A stretch of 64,000 nucleotides of DNA, from the NCBI RefSeq assembly GCF_041435095.1, contig NZ_CP108025.1:62001-126000 (forward strand). Reading direction: 5' to 3'. Every line of letters starts with the position of its first letter. Position 1 is the first letter of the stretch. The notes beneath the pieces are model-generated. The model was not told the DNA's origin. It made no database searches and saw only the letters and a list, made by a program, of their open reading frames with translations. The stretch is from Kitasatospora sp. NBC_00315 (GTDB lineage: Bacteria; Actinomycetota; Actinomycetes; Streptomycetales; Streptomycetaceae). The position numbers were made by a program, and so were the translations under genes. Below, one piece after another: positions 8,995-17,223 of the stretch.

Positions 8995-9246
8995 GTGCCG
9001 CACCCGGCCCTTCCCCCAGGGGTCGGCCGCCTTCGTCGAACAGCACGGCCATCCCCGGTGCCGCGCCCCGACAAGCCGGTGCTGGAGATCGTGGAGGTCG
9101 GCCGCGCGGGGGACGGCCAGGTAGTGGTGTCGCACTTCGCGCCGGGTGCCTGGCTCAACAACCAGAAAGCCCGCCGGGCGAAACTGTCGGCGGCCCATCT
9201 CACTCAGCTGGCCGAGCACGGCGTCGAGTGGGCACAGCGGGCCACC
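8995..9246 (+). pseudogene. Helicase-associated (HA) domain remnant
   Basis: The + frame reads VPRPDKPVLEIVEVGRAGDG, QVVVSHFAPGAWLNNQKARR and LSAAHLTQLAEHGVEWA. The motif (aromatic)-x-x-G-x-W-L-x-N-Q-(R/K)-x-x-x-R-x-x-K-L with a terminal G-V-E-W is the helicase-associated repeat found at the C terminus of large actinobacterial DEAD/DEAH helicases. No helicase core is attached. It is a close relative of the fragment at 11460-11940. Confidence 0.55.
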
Positions 9247-9298
9247 CCCGACCGGGCTGGCATGCCCGGCGGTACGCTGCCGAGGCGCTGGGAAAGCA

Positions 9299-9332
9299 CT
9301 GGCGGCCGCCACCATGTGGTGGCGGCCGCCAG
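9299..9332 (-). terminator. Perfect 16-bp hairpin
   Basis: CTGGCGGCCGCCACCA, a two-base loop, then its exact complement. It lies about 95 bases downstream of the LCP gene stop on the minus strand and fits an intrinsic terminator for the sigma/LCP operon (no U tract, as is common in Streptomyces). Confidence 0.6.
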
Positions 9333-9426
9333 CAGTCTTCGGAGATGCGGTCAGCCCGCCGGTCCTCGGATCCGTCGGGGACGTCGTCGCGGCGACGACG
9401 AATTGGATGTCAGCTCGCGTGCCCGC

Positions 9427-10635
9427 TCAGTCCACGCATGGCACCCCGTTCACAGCCGGTGCCGCACTCGTTCCCTCACCGGTCAGAATCTCCTTCGCCT
9501 TGCCCGGCTCCGCCATCAGCACCATGCCCTTGTACTGCACCGGCAGCTCCGAGGTTGCCGCTCGCCCCTGCGCGAAGGCGGGCACCTGGCGGACGAAGTC
9601 GACCGGGCTCCACCCCTTGTCGACCACCATGTCCTCCTTCACCGCGTCGTAGAGCGCCCCCAGCTTGCCGGCGTCCGCCGTCACCCCGCCGGCACGCAAC
9701 TTCTGCAATATCCCGGCGAGGAACGCCTGCGCCCGGCGCGTGCGCTGCAGGTCCGAGTCGTCACCCACTCCGTGCCGCTGCCGTACGAACGCCAGCGCCT
9801 GCGCGGGGCCGAGCTCGGAGCGGCCGGCGGGCAGGCTCGCTCCGCTGAACGTGTCGTCCACCGCACGGTTCAGGCAGATCGGCACTGTGCCAACGGCTTG
9901 CGCGGCGCGGTAGAACCCGGTCATCGTGACCTCTGCGAAGTGGTCTACCGGCACACCTGCCAGCTCTTGCACGGACCGGATCAACGCGGCCCGGCCGGCC
10001 TCCCGGCCGCGCCATCGCAGTTCGGCTCCGGAAACGCCCTGCCCCTGAAGGCGTGTCGTCTCCGCAGCCTCGGCCTGCGCATACACCTGGTTGATGGCAA
10101 CCTTGGCACCGCCGCCGGCCGCGTCGACCAGCACGTCCCGGGGAATCGACAGCTGACGCGCTGTCCCGCCCCCGGCCGGAATGTGCACCAGCACCAGGGT
10201 GTCCGCCCTGTCCACGTCGGCTGACCCGGTGTGCAGCTCCCCGCGGAGCAGTTCCGCAGGCGCCGGTCGGCCCTGGGCGTCGGTTGTGGCGTCCAGCCCG
10301 ATCAGCAGGATGGTCACCCCGCGGTCGAGCGGCGCCGGCGCACCCGCCGAAGCGGCGGCAAGCGCATCGGAGGCCCGCCCCGGCAGCCCGGACGGAAGGG
10401 TCAGCGCGCTCACCCCCGCCGCCACCACCAGGGTCAACGCGCCGGCCAGCATGACCGTCCGCCGCCGTCCCCGCCGGCGCCGCCGTCCGGCCTCCAAACC
10501 ACCATCGACCAGCCGGGCGGCTGCGGCCACACCGAGACCGTCCGCGGCCCGTCCGAACGCCGTGCTCAACCGAACCTCGAACTCTTCTTCCCCGCCACTC
10601 ACTTCGCCACTCCACTCACCGAAGACCCCATCCAC
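9427..10635 (-). CDS. LytR-CpsA-Psr (LCP) family protein
   Basis: LCP enzymes transfer glycopolymers from a lipid carrier to peptidoglycan outside the membrane. This 402-residue protein has a cytoplasmic N-terminal segment, a basic stretch (RRRRRGRRR) and one membrane helix (about residues 55-77, TVMLAGALTLVVAAGVSAL). The LCP domain follows: ILLIGLDATTD, then RADTLVLVHIPAGGG, QLSIPRDVLVD (conserved Arg-Asp), and ALAFVRQRHGVGDDSDLQRT near the end. The GTG at 10635 is chosen because it lies 17 bases after the sigma factor stop. Together they look like one operon, so the sigma factor may govern a cell-wall response. Confidence 0.8.
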   Translation of the reverse strand: MDGVFGEWSGEVSGGEEEFEVRLSTAFGRAADGLGVAAAARLVDGGLEAGRRRRRGRRRTVMLAGALTLVVAAGVSALTLPSGLPGRASDALAAASAGAPAPLDRGVTILLIGLDATTDAQGRPAPAELLRGELHTGSADVDRADTLVLVHIPAGGGTARQLSIPRDVLVDAAGGGAKVAINQVYAQAEAAETTRLQGQGVSGAELRWRGREAGRAALIRSVQELAGVPVDHFAEVTMTGFYRAAQAVGTVPICLNRAVDDTFSGASLPAGRSELGPAQALAFVRQRHGVGDDSDLQRTRRAQAFLAGILQKLRAGGVTADAGKLGALYDAVKEDMVVDKGWSPVDFVRQVPAFAQGRAATSELPVQYKGMVLMAEPGKAKEILTGEGTSAAPAVNGVPCVD

Positions 10636-10652
10636 CGAATCGTCCCGCCCGC

Positions 10653-11198
10653 TCACCGTGCCACCAGCTCCGCCAGGTCGGCCCCCAGGAGGGACCGCAG
10701 CCGGGCCAGCGCCCGGGTGCACCTGGTCCGCACCGCCGCCGAGCTGTCCTTGACAATCGCCGCGGTCTCCTCCACGCTCCGGTCCTCCCAGTAACGGAGC
10801 ACCACCACCGCCCGGTCGCGCGGCGGAAGCTGGGCCAGGGCGTCGACCAACGCCAGCCGCAGCGCCGCGTCCTGCTCGGGCGCCGGCGCCTCCGGCAACA
10901 CCTGGCTGGGCCGCTCGGCATTGCTGCGCCTGCGGTGGTGCGTCAGGTAGGCCCGGACCAGCACGGTCCGGGCGTAGCCGGCCGGGTTGTCGATCCGGCC
11001 TGCCCAGCTCGGCCGTTGCAGCCGGTGCCACTGCGTGTACATCTGGCCCAGTGTGTCCTGCACCAGGTCCTCGGCCAGGTGCGCGTCGCCCCCGGTGAGG
11101 AAGTACGCCGACCGGTAGAGCTGCCCGCTGCGGGCCGTCGCGAAAGCGACGAAGTCCTCCTCCGAGGCCGCCCGATGTCGAGCTGTGCCCACTGTCAT
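10653..11198 (-). CDS. SigE-family ECF RNA polymerase sigma factor
   Basis: 181 residues from the ATG at 11198, preceded by GGGAACGGGAG. Region 2 reads FVAFATARSGQLYRSAYFLT followed by HLAEDLVQDTL. Region 4 reads LPPRDRAVVVLRYWEDRSVE followed by AAVRTRCTRALARL. This is the size and pattern of the actinobacterial SigE-like ECF subgroup, often encoded with a membrane partner. Here the partner is the LCP protein immediately downstream, which has a cytoplasmic N-terminal segment of about 55 residues that might act as an anti-sigma-like tether; that is inference. No zinc-binding anti-sigma gene adjoins it. Confidence 0.8.
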   Translation of the reverse strand: MTVGTARHRAASEEDFVAFATARSGQLYRSAYFLTGGDAHLAEDLVQDTLGQMYTQWHRLQRPSWAGRIDNPAGYARTVLVRAYLTHHRRRSNAERPSQVLPEAPAPEQDAALRLALVDALAQLPPRDRAVVVLRYWEDRSVEETAAIVKDSSAAVRTRCTRALARLRSLLGADLAELVAR

Positions 11199-11459
11199 CT
11201 CCCGTTCCCTCGCGGTATCCGTCCTATGACGACACGAGGGCACCCGAATGTTTCACAGCAAATTTCGACGGGCCGTGAGGTTCAGCTGTCCGGTGGTGGA
11301 CAGGCAGCCGCCACACCTGCCGCCGGACAGTAGATCCAGCAGGCCTTTCAGCACTGCTGCTGGCACGGTTGATGAGCCGGCCAGACGGACGTGCTCACAC
11401 CAGAGTGGGGCCGCGCGCTCGAGGAGATCGACCCCGTGGACTCCGGTCTGACCGATCAC

Positions 11460-11940
11460 CTGGCGGGACGCCTACGCCACCACCCGGTCGTGGTGGCTGA
11501 AGTTGGACGGCCTGGTCGACCGGACCGTGCTTCCGCAGGACACGGTGTTCGAAGGCGAGCAGCTCGGCCAATAGGTGCTGGCGCAGCGGGCCGGGTGGCC
11601 GGGCCTGGGGGCCGATCAGCGGGACCTGCTGGCGGCGATCGGCATCGAGGCCGACCCCGAGCTGGCGGCCGCCGAGGCGAAGCCGGCGGTGTCCCGCACG
11701 GACCGGTTCCGGCAGGGCCTGGCAGCGCTGACCGCCGACGTCGAGCGCACGGCCGTCCCCGGGTGCCGCGCCCCCACAAGCAGCCGCTGGAGACCGTGGA
11801 GGCCGGGCCTGGAGGTGAGGACCAGGTGTGGTGTAGCGCTTCGCGCTGGGCACCCGGCTCAACAACCAGAAAGGCCGCTGGGCGAGCTGAGCCCGGGGCA
11901 GCCCGCGCAGCTCGCCGGGCACGGCGTGGAGTGGGCATGA
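11460..11940 (+). pseudogene. Helicase-associated domain remnant with in-frame stop
   Basis: Translation gives WRDAYATTRSWWLKLDGLVD, then TVLPQDTVFEGEQLGQ followed by TAG (11572-11574), then VLAQRAGWPGLGADQRDLLA and AIGIEADPELAAAEAKPAVS. Further on, other frames show the G-x-x-L-N-N-Q-K motif and GHGVEWA. These are consecutive HA repeats of a large helicase, broken by a stop and at least one frameshift. It is a parallel remnant to 8995-9246 and 29433-30430. Confidence 0.6.
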
Positions 11941-12269
11941 CGGGCAATGGGTTGCCCGGTCTCCGTTGTTGGGTGGGGCAGCCCGGCAGCGTCGGCCGCG
12001 ATCGTCACGGAGTCCGCCGGCCGAGTACCGACGGGTACTGGTGACGAGACCATCTGACCGGGTTCGGCCGGCCGCGGAGCGTTTGATGACGAATTCCGAA
12101 GGACGCCGCCGGGCGACACCAGGCCCCCGCCGGTCGCCTATCCGACCCACTGCGAGGAGGCCGGAGGCGGCGTGCGGGCGGGTGATCTCCGGGCCGTAGG
12201 TAGGGCGGATGCTGGAGGGAACGCCGGATTCGGCGCGGGTGCGGGGGAAGCGGGGCCGGGGGGCATGCC
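11941..12269. other. Intergenic stretch, no gene seen
   Basis: Only short low-quality frames. Nothing supportable between the helicase and murJ remnants. Confidence 0.3.
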
Positions 12270-12540
12270 GCTGCGAAGTCGGGCGAGGCGAAGAGCGGGC
12301 TGCAGCGCTCGTCTGTGCTGATGGCGGCGGGAACGATGGTGTCCCGGGCGACCGGGCTGATCGGACAGGTGCTGCAGGCCGGATCGCTGGGGACCGCGTT
12401 GCTGGCCACGACCTACAACCAGGCCAACGTCGTGCCGGCGAGCCTCTACTTCCTGCTCATCGGCGGAGCACTGAACTCGGTCCTGGTACCGCAGTTGGTC
12501 CGGGCCAGAATCAACCAGCCGGCCGCGGCCGGGCAGGAGT
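12270..12540 (+). pseudogene. murJ/mviN N-terminal fragment
   Basis: The + frame from about 12282 reads LQRSSVLMAAGTMVSRATGL, then LQAGSLGTALLATTYNQANV, then LYFLLIGGALNSVLVPQLVR. This is the first two membrane helices and conserved loop of the lipid II flippase MurJ (MviN), including G-T-x-x-S-R-x-x-G and the A-L-N-x-x-x-x-P-Q-L motif. Homology ends near 12540 and the remaining dozen helices are absent, so this is a stray 5' fragment. The housekeeping murJ must be elsewhere. Confidence 0.6.
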
Positions 12541-12682
12541 CGGCCCAGGGACCCGGACGCTCGATTCCTGGTCGCCCCGCGGGGAGATCCGACAGAGTGG
12601 CCGGGGAAACCGCGTTCTCGCGCGGTTGCGGCACCGCCTGCCGGAAGGGCCGCCCACCTCGCCTCCGCCGGTCGGCGACCGG

Positions 12683-13345
12683 TCAGTTCGAAGCGTGGGC
12701 GGGCGCCGGCAACTCGGACCGGGGCAGGGGGCCGCGCACGTCCGCGATCAGCGCGGCCGGGTCCGGGCGCGCCTGCAGGGCGGGGAGCAGGAAGTGCCAC
12801 AGGTCGGTGAGATCGTCCTCGATGCCGGTCCGTCCGTCCAGGGCGTCCGAGACGGTGTGCAGCCCGAAGAAGGCGCACACCACTGCGTGGGCCGCCTGCG
12901 CGGGTTTGACGTGGGGCGCGAGTTCGCCCGCCGCGGCGGCCTGTTCCAGCAACGCGCGCACGGCGTCCGTCCAGTCCACGAACGGCACCGGCATGGCGAC
13001 GTCGATGGCCCTGCGCTCGGCCCAGAGCCGGGCTCCCGCACTGACCACGATGTCGTCGCGGAAGGCCCTGGCCACGGCGTAGCTCAGTCGGAGCAGACGC
13101 TCCAGGGGCATTCGGCCGACCGTCGCCTGTTGCTCGATCAGGCGCGGCCAGGTGGCGAAGTGCTCCTTGATCACGGCGAGCGCGAGCAGTTCCTTGCTGG
13201 TGTAGTGGAAGTAGATCGCGCCGCTGGTACGGCCCGACAGGCAACTGATGTCGCTGATGCTCGTCCCCGCGTAACCGCGGTCGTTGAACAGTCGCGCCGC
13301 CGCTTCGAGGACGGCGCGTCGGGTCACTTCCGCACGGCTCTGCAC
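12683..13345 (-). CDS. TetR-family gamma-butyrolactone receptor-type repressor
   Basis: 220 residues from the GTG at 13345 (GGGGAC upstream). The N-terminal HTH reads AVLEAAARLFNDRGYAGTSI, SDISCLSGRTSGAIYFHYTS, KELLALAVI, the pattern of ArpA/ScbR-type receptors (the G-A-I-Y-F-H-Y motif). The C-terminal part has ArpA-like features, including ADVRGPLPRSELPAPAHASN at the end. It lies divergent to, and 114 bases from, an AfsA-like synthase gene, the standard arrangement in Streptomyces quorum loci. By analogy it would repress that gene and others until the butyrolactone binds. Confidence 0.8.
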   Translation of the reverse strand: MQSRAEVTRRAVLEAAARLFNDRGYAGTSISDISCLSGRTSGAIYFHYTSKELLALAVIKEHFATWPRLIEQQATVGRMPLERLLRLSYAVARAFRDDIVVSAGARLWAERRAIDVAMPVPFVDWTDAVRALLEQAAAAGELAPHVKPAQAAHAVVCAFFGLHTVSDALDGRTGIEDDLTDLWHFLLPALQARPDPAALIADVRGPLPRSELPAPAHASN

Positions 13346-13459
13346 GATTTCACTGTCCCCGTTCGAAGTGTCGGACCGACGGGTGAAACCTACCGGGTCG
13401 GCACTCCGGAGAGGTGTCCAAGACATGCGAGACCTGCGAGTTTGGTATTTTCTGTCTGT
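13346..13459. promoter_or_regulatory. Divergent promoter region, receptor/AfsA-like genes
   Basis: A 114-base gap between divergent starts. The stretch 13421-13470 is markedly AT-richer than its surroundings, with the repeated TGCGAG motif and a TATGCATA palindrome overlapping the afsA-like start. Receptor-type TetR proteins bind in such gaps. I could not mark a clear ARE box here. Confidence 0.35.
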
Positions 13460-14401
13460 ATGCATATAGGGGATCCGTCCTGCTGGCCGGGTCTGCTGCG
13501 ACAGGCGGGACCGCTGAGCCGCTCGCAGACCGTGCCCCGCGAGTCGGTGCACCGTGTCTCGCCCGCCGAGGTACTGCTGACGGATGTGCGCCTGAGAAGG
13601 CCCGGCCGGTTCGAGGCCGCCGCGCGGTGGCCGCACTCCCATGTCACCGTCCCCTGTGGCAAGGAGGTTCGGCACAGTTTCCTGATGGTGGTGGAGACAC
13701 TCCGCCAACTGGGCATCCACATTCCGCACCGCTATTTCGGCGTCCCGACGTCCATGCACTTCCTCATCACCGACCTGTCCTGGCGGATCGACGCCGCCGC
13801 GCAGCCGGCGAACCGGCGCGGGGCCGACGAGATCACCTGTCTGGTCGCGTCCGAACAGCCTCGGCGCGCGCCGGGCACCGGCCTGCTCACCGCACTGCGT
13901 CTGCGGGTCCGGTTCCTGGCTGGGGCGCGCTGCTTCGCCCACGCCGAGGGCGGCGCCCGGTTCGTCGACGACGCCCGCTACGCGAGCCTGCGCGGGCGGC
14001 CCGGACCGGCTCCCCGGGACCTCCCTCACGTGTCCGGCGACGCCGGGGCCGGCCTGCGGCCCGAGCCGGCGCGCGTGGTCGTGGGATCCTCACGCGACCT
14101 CCTCGTCGCCCGGTACGGCGACCGACTGTGCGTAGATCCGGCCGATCCGGGCCATCCCTTCTTCTTCGACCACCCCAGCGACCACGTGCCCGGGGTGGTG
14201 CTGCTGGAGGCCGCCCGCCAAGCCGTCGCGATCCGCAGCGCAGGCCGGCTGGTGCGGCCGGTCGCCTGCCGGTTCGGGGCGCTGCGCTTCACCGAGTTCG
14301 CGCCCCGGGCCCAGGTCGACTGCACACTGCACGGCCGTACGGCGGTGTTCCGGATCCGGCAGGCCGCCGGCGTCACGGCGGTCGGGGCGATGGACTACTG
14401 A
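13460..14401 (+). CDS. AfsA-family gamma-butyrolactone synthase-like protein
   Basis: AfsA condenses a beta-ketoacyl-ACP with dihydroxyacetone phosphate, the key step of A-factor-type signal synthesis. This 313-residue protein has the two tandem AfsA hot-dog repeats: HSFLMVVETLRQLGIHIPHR plus FLITDLSWRID in the first, and FFFDHPSDHVPGVVLLEAAR, QAVAI and FTEFAPRAQVDC in the second. The ATG at 13460 (MHIGDPSCWPGLLRQ) is chosen because it gives the family's normal length, although the ribosome site is weak. A long upstream in-frame extension is antisense to the receptor gene and is rejected. Neighbouring phosphatase and DHA kinase genes fit the pathway. Confidence 0.82.
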   Translation: MHIGDPSCWPGLLRQAGPLSRSQTVPRESVHRVSPAEVLLTDVRLRRPGRFEAAARWPHSHVTVPCGKEVRHSFLMVVETLRQLGIHIPHRYFGVPTSMHFLITDLSWRIDAAAQPANRRGADEITCLVASEQPRRAPGTGLLTALRLRVRFLAGARCFAHAEGGARFVDDARYASLRGRPGPAPRDLPHVSGDAGAGLRPEPARVVVGSSRDLLVARYGDRLCVDPADPGHPFFFDHPSDHVPGVVLLEAARQAVAIRSAGRLVRPVACRFGALRFTEFAPRAQVDCTLHGRTAVFRIRQAAGVTAVGAMDY

Positions 14402-14753
14402 TCCGTCGGCGCCCGGTCGCCTGTGCGACGGGCCACTGACCCGCCGGTTCCCCTGCCGGCGGCGCGCCGGACCGCCGGCCGGTCACGTGCTGCGAAAAAC
14501 TCCCCGCCGACACGCTGCGCGGTCGTTTGACTACAAAAATAACGAACGTAACGTTGCGACCGTTATGTCCGGACTGTCCCTCCGGACCGAGCGCCCCGGG
14601 CGACCGTCCCGGGCCCGGCTCCACGGCGCACCGCCGGTCGCCCGGCCGAGCGCAGTCGCCAGAGGTCGGGCCCTCGGCGCGCGGACCGCGCCGGCGCGGC
14701 CGCGGCCGTGCCGCACCGGGCGTGCTCTCCTCTCCCCAAGAAGGGCTACAGGC
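14402..14753. other. 352-base gap between AfsA-like and HAD genes
   Basis: No gene. It contains an unusually AT-rich block (14528-14568) with the 28-base palindrome listed separately, so a promoter for the HAD gene probably lies here. Confidence 0.4.
14539..14566. promoter_or_regulatory. 28-bp imperfect palindrome, candidate ARE-type operator
   Basis: Half-sites ATAACG (14539-14544) and CGTTAT (14561-14566) flank a core CG-t-AAC/GTT-g-CG (14547-14558). Eleven of fourteen base pairs match around the centre 14552/14553. The length and arrangement suit a TetR-family receptor site, and the HAD gene starts 190 bases downstream. Confidence 0.5.
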
Positions 14754-15443
14754 ATGACTGCAGCGCGCGTTCTCGACTGGACCCCCAGCGCCGTCGTCTT
14801 CGACTGCGACGGCACCCTGATGGACACCGAACTCCACTGGCAGGAGGCGCGGGACCTGGTCCTGCGCGGCTACGGCGTCGCCCCGGACGCCGGTTTCGCG
14901 ACGCGGGCCAAGGGACTGCACTACACGGAGTGCGGCCGGCTGATGGCCGAGGTCGCCGGTGAGCCGGCCCAGGCCGAGCCGATGACGGCCCACCTGCTCG
15001 ACGCCTTCCGCAAGCTCGTCGCCGACGACCCCGCCACCATGCCCGGAGCCGCCGCACTCGTGCGCCGGGTCGCCGACTTCGCGCCTCTGGCGGTCGCCAG
15101 CAACTGCCCGCTCGACGTGGTCGAGTCCTGCCTGGAGGGCGCCGGGCTGCTGTCGTACTTCGCCCACGTGGTGGTGCCGGGGGACGACGTCCTGCCCAAG
15201 CCGGCCCCCGACGTCTACCTGACCGCGGCCGCCCTGTGCGGTGCCGAGCCGGCCGACTCGCTGGCGGTCGAGGACTCGTACTGCGGGATCCGGGCCGCGG
15301 GTCGGGCGGGCCTGCGGATCCTCGGCGTCGGAGCCCACCCGTCCGAGGAGGAGGCGGCAGCGGTCGACCTCTGGGTCCCCGACCTCGCCGAGCCCGGTCT
15401 CGTCGACTGGGCGAAGAGCCGGAGGTTCGCCACCACCGCCTAG
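14754..15443 (+). CDS. HAD-superfamily phosphatase
   Basis: 229 residues from the ATG at 14754, with AAGAAGGG 7 bases upstream. Motif I is VVFDCDGTLMDTE (nucleophile Asp17, acid Asp19). Motif II is the AVASNCP segment. Motif III is DVLPKPAPDVYL (Lys), and motif IV is AVEDSYCGIRAA. This is a beta-phosphoglucomutase/phosphoglycolate-type HAD with a helical cap. Next to an AfsA-like gene the plausible substrate is the phosphorylated butenolide or butyrolactone intermediate, which must be dephosphorylated to give the signal; this is inference from context. A general sugar-phosphate phosphatase is the alternative. Confidence 0.75.
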   Translation: MTAARVLDWTPSAVVFDCDGTLMDTELHWQEARDLVLRGYGVAPDAGFATRAKGLHYTECGRLMAEVAGEPAQAEPMTAHLLDAFRKLVADDPATMPGAAALVRRVADFAPLAVASNCPLDVVESCLEGAGLLSYFAHVVVPGDDVLPKPAPDVYLTAAALCGAEPADSLAVEDSYCGIRAAGRAGLRILGVGAHPSEEEAAAVDLWVPDLAEPGLVDWAKSRRFATTA

Positions 15444-15544
15444 GACCGCACGGCACACCGCCACCGCGCCCGCGCGAACCGGGTCGGGGCCGTGTGGGCC
15501 GGCACCGGCGCGCACGGCCCCGACGCTCCGTCCGGGACCGCGGC

Positions 15545-16198
15545 TCACCGCTCCCGCAGGAACTCCGCCAGGCCGGTCAGTTGCCGCCCGGCCGAGGCGA
15601 ACAGCACGCCCACGCCCAGGGCGCCCGGATCGGGTACGCCGGAGGCCCGTTCACCCAGGTAGCTCGCCCGCCCGCGGCGGGCCCGCTGGGACATCGTGCT
15701 CCGCACCCCCGCGAACGCCGCGTCGGCCGCGATCGCCAGCGCCTCGTCGGGGCGGACGTCCGGGGCGAGAGCCTGCAGCGCTCGGGCCGCCGGATCGAGG
15801 GCGTCGACCAACGTCTTGTCACCCGGCTGGGCATCGCCCACTCGCTGCACGGCGGCCAGTCCCCCGGTGACTCCGGCCGCCAGGGTCGCCGAGGTCAGCC
15901 CAGGGCCGACGGCGACGGCGAGTTCCTGCAGGACGAGACCGAACAGCGGGCCGCTCGTCCCGCCGACCTCGTCCAGGAAGGCGGTGGCCGCCGTCCGAAG
16001 CGGCGCGGCGGCGGTACGCGGCCCGGGCGGCAACCGGTCCAGCGCCGCCACCGCGAAGCCGGTGCCCGTCCGGAGGTTGGCGCCGAAGTCGCCGTCTCCC
16101 ACCTGCTGGTCGAAGGCGGTCAACTCGCGTTCGGTCGCCGCCACCGACATCGCGAAACGCCGCATCCACTCCTCGGTGAACGTGCCGTCGAAGTCCAT
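15545..16198 (-). CDS. dhaL: Dihydroxyacetone kinase, ATP-binding subunit DhaL
   Basis: 217 residues from the ATG at 16198 (AGAAGGGA upstream). The Mg-ATP site reads LTAFDQQVGDGDFGANLRTG (Asp30, Asp35, Asp37), followed by the DEVGGTSGPLFGLVL loop and DKTLVDALDPA, all standard DhaL motifs. It starts 14 bases after the dhaK stop. DhaL carries ATP (or ADP in the PTS version) and transfers phosphate to DHA held by DhaK. No DhaM gene is nearby, so an ATP-dependent kinase is likelier than a PTS-driven one. Confidence 0.88.
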   Translation of the reverse strand: MDFDGTFTEEWMRRFAMSVAATERELTAFDQQVGDGDFGANLRTGTGFAVAALDRLPPGPRTAAAPLRTAATAFLDEVGGTSGPLFGLVLQELAVAVGPGLTSATLAAGVTGGLAAVQRVGDAQPGDKTLVDALDPAARALQALAPDVRPDEALAIAADAAFAGVRSTMSQRARRGRASYLGERASGVPDPGALGVGVLFASAGRQLTGLAEFLRER

Positions 16199-16212
16199 TG
16201 CGACACTCCCTT

Positions 16213-17223
16213 CTAGCCGATGGCCGACCGGTTCCACTGCGGCGTGTGCGCCGGCGCGTCGTAGAGACCGAGGATCTCCTCGTCGGCGAGGAGCAGCGAG
16301 ATCGAGAAGCCCCGCATGTCCAGGGCGGTCGCGAAGTCGCCGGCCAGACTCCGCGCCATCGGCGTCCCCCGGCGCTCCAGCACGTACGCCAGCTCGTTCA
16401 CGACGGCGTACAACTCCAGCCGGGTCACCGCGCCGAGCCCGTTGACCAGCGCGATCACCGGCGTTCCGGCTGCGGGCTCCAGCGCGTCCCAGAGCGCCCC
16501 GGCCATCCGTTCCACCAGCGGGCCGAGCGGTTCGGCCGGCAGGGACCGCTCGGCCCGCTCGCCGTGGATCCCGACCCCGTACTCGAACATGTCCGCGGGG
16601 AGGTCGAAGGCGGCCCGGCCGGTGGCGGGTGAGGTGTGGGCCGCCGAGGCGACGGCCAGGCTCCGGCAGCGTCCGACGAGGGACCGGCCCATCGAGGCCA
16701 GCGCCTCCAGGCCGAGGCCGCCGTCCGCCGCCGCGCCGAGCACCTTCTCCACCAGGACGGCCGCCGCCGTGCCCCGTCGGCCGACGGCGATCTCCGCCGA
16801 GTCGGTCGCCAGGTCGTCGTCGACGAGGACGCGGGCACACGGGATGCCCTCGTGTGCCAGCCGCTCGGCGGCGATGCCGAAGTTGATGCGGTCGCCGGTG
16901 TAGTTCTTGACGATGTGCAGCACGCCCTCGGCGCCGGCCACGGCGCGGGAGGCCTCGAAGATCTGCCGGTTGTGCGGGGACGCGAAGACCTGGCCCGGAC
17001 AGGCGGCGTCGAGCATCCCGGCTCCGACGAAGCCCAGATGCATCGGCTCGTGCCCGGATCCGCCGCCGGACACCAGGCCCACCCGGCGGGTCGGCGCGCC
17101 GTGCAGTGCGCGGACGAAACCGAGGTCGGAGTGATGGGCCACCAGGTCCGCGTGCACCCGGGCGAAGCCCGCCAGCGCGTCGGACACCAGCGACTCCTGG
17201 GCGTTCTCGAAGTACCGGGCCAT
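16213..17223 (-). CDS. dhaK: Dihydroxyacetone kinase, substrate-binding subunit DhaK
   Basis: 336 residues from the ATG at 17223. Family motifs: the GLVSGGGSGHEPMHLGFVG phosphate/substrate loop (residues 49-67), then HIVKNYTGDRINFGIAAE, then MFEYGVGIHGE, whose His220 forms the covalent hemiaminal with dihydroxyacetone. With DhaL it makes DHAP. Both genes converge on the HAD gene and lie in the AfsA-like locus, where DHAP would be a direct substrate. A role in glycerol or DHA catabolism is the conventional alternative; no glycerol dehydrogenase gene is seen. An upstream in-frame extension to 17514 is rejected because it lacks homology. Confidence 0.9.
   Translation of the reverse strand: MARYFENAQESLVSDALAGFARVHADLVAHHSDLGFVRALHGAPTRRVGLVSGGGSGHEPMHLGFVGAGMLDAACPGQVFASPHNRQIFEASRAVAGAEGVLHIVKNYTGDRINFGIAAERLAHEGIPCARVLVDDDLATDSAEIAVGRRGTAAAVLVEKVLGAAADGGLGLEALASMGRSLVGRCRSLAVASAAHTSPATGRAAFDLPADMFEYGVGIHGERAERSLPAEPLGPLVERMAGALWDALEPAAGTPVIALVNGLGAVTRLELYAVVNELAYVLERRGTPMARSLAGDFATALDMRGFSISLLLADEEILGLYDAPAHTPQWNRSAIG

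Noticed and set aside
9299..9332. Possible IS terminal repeat or recombination site
   Set aside because: Position downstream of the LCP gene and a simple hairpin shape fit a terminator better.
12209..14401. 730-codon ORF as one protein
   Set aside because: Only the part from 13460 matches AfsA; the first 415 codons are antisense to the TetR gene.
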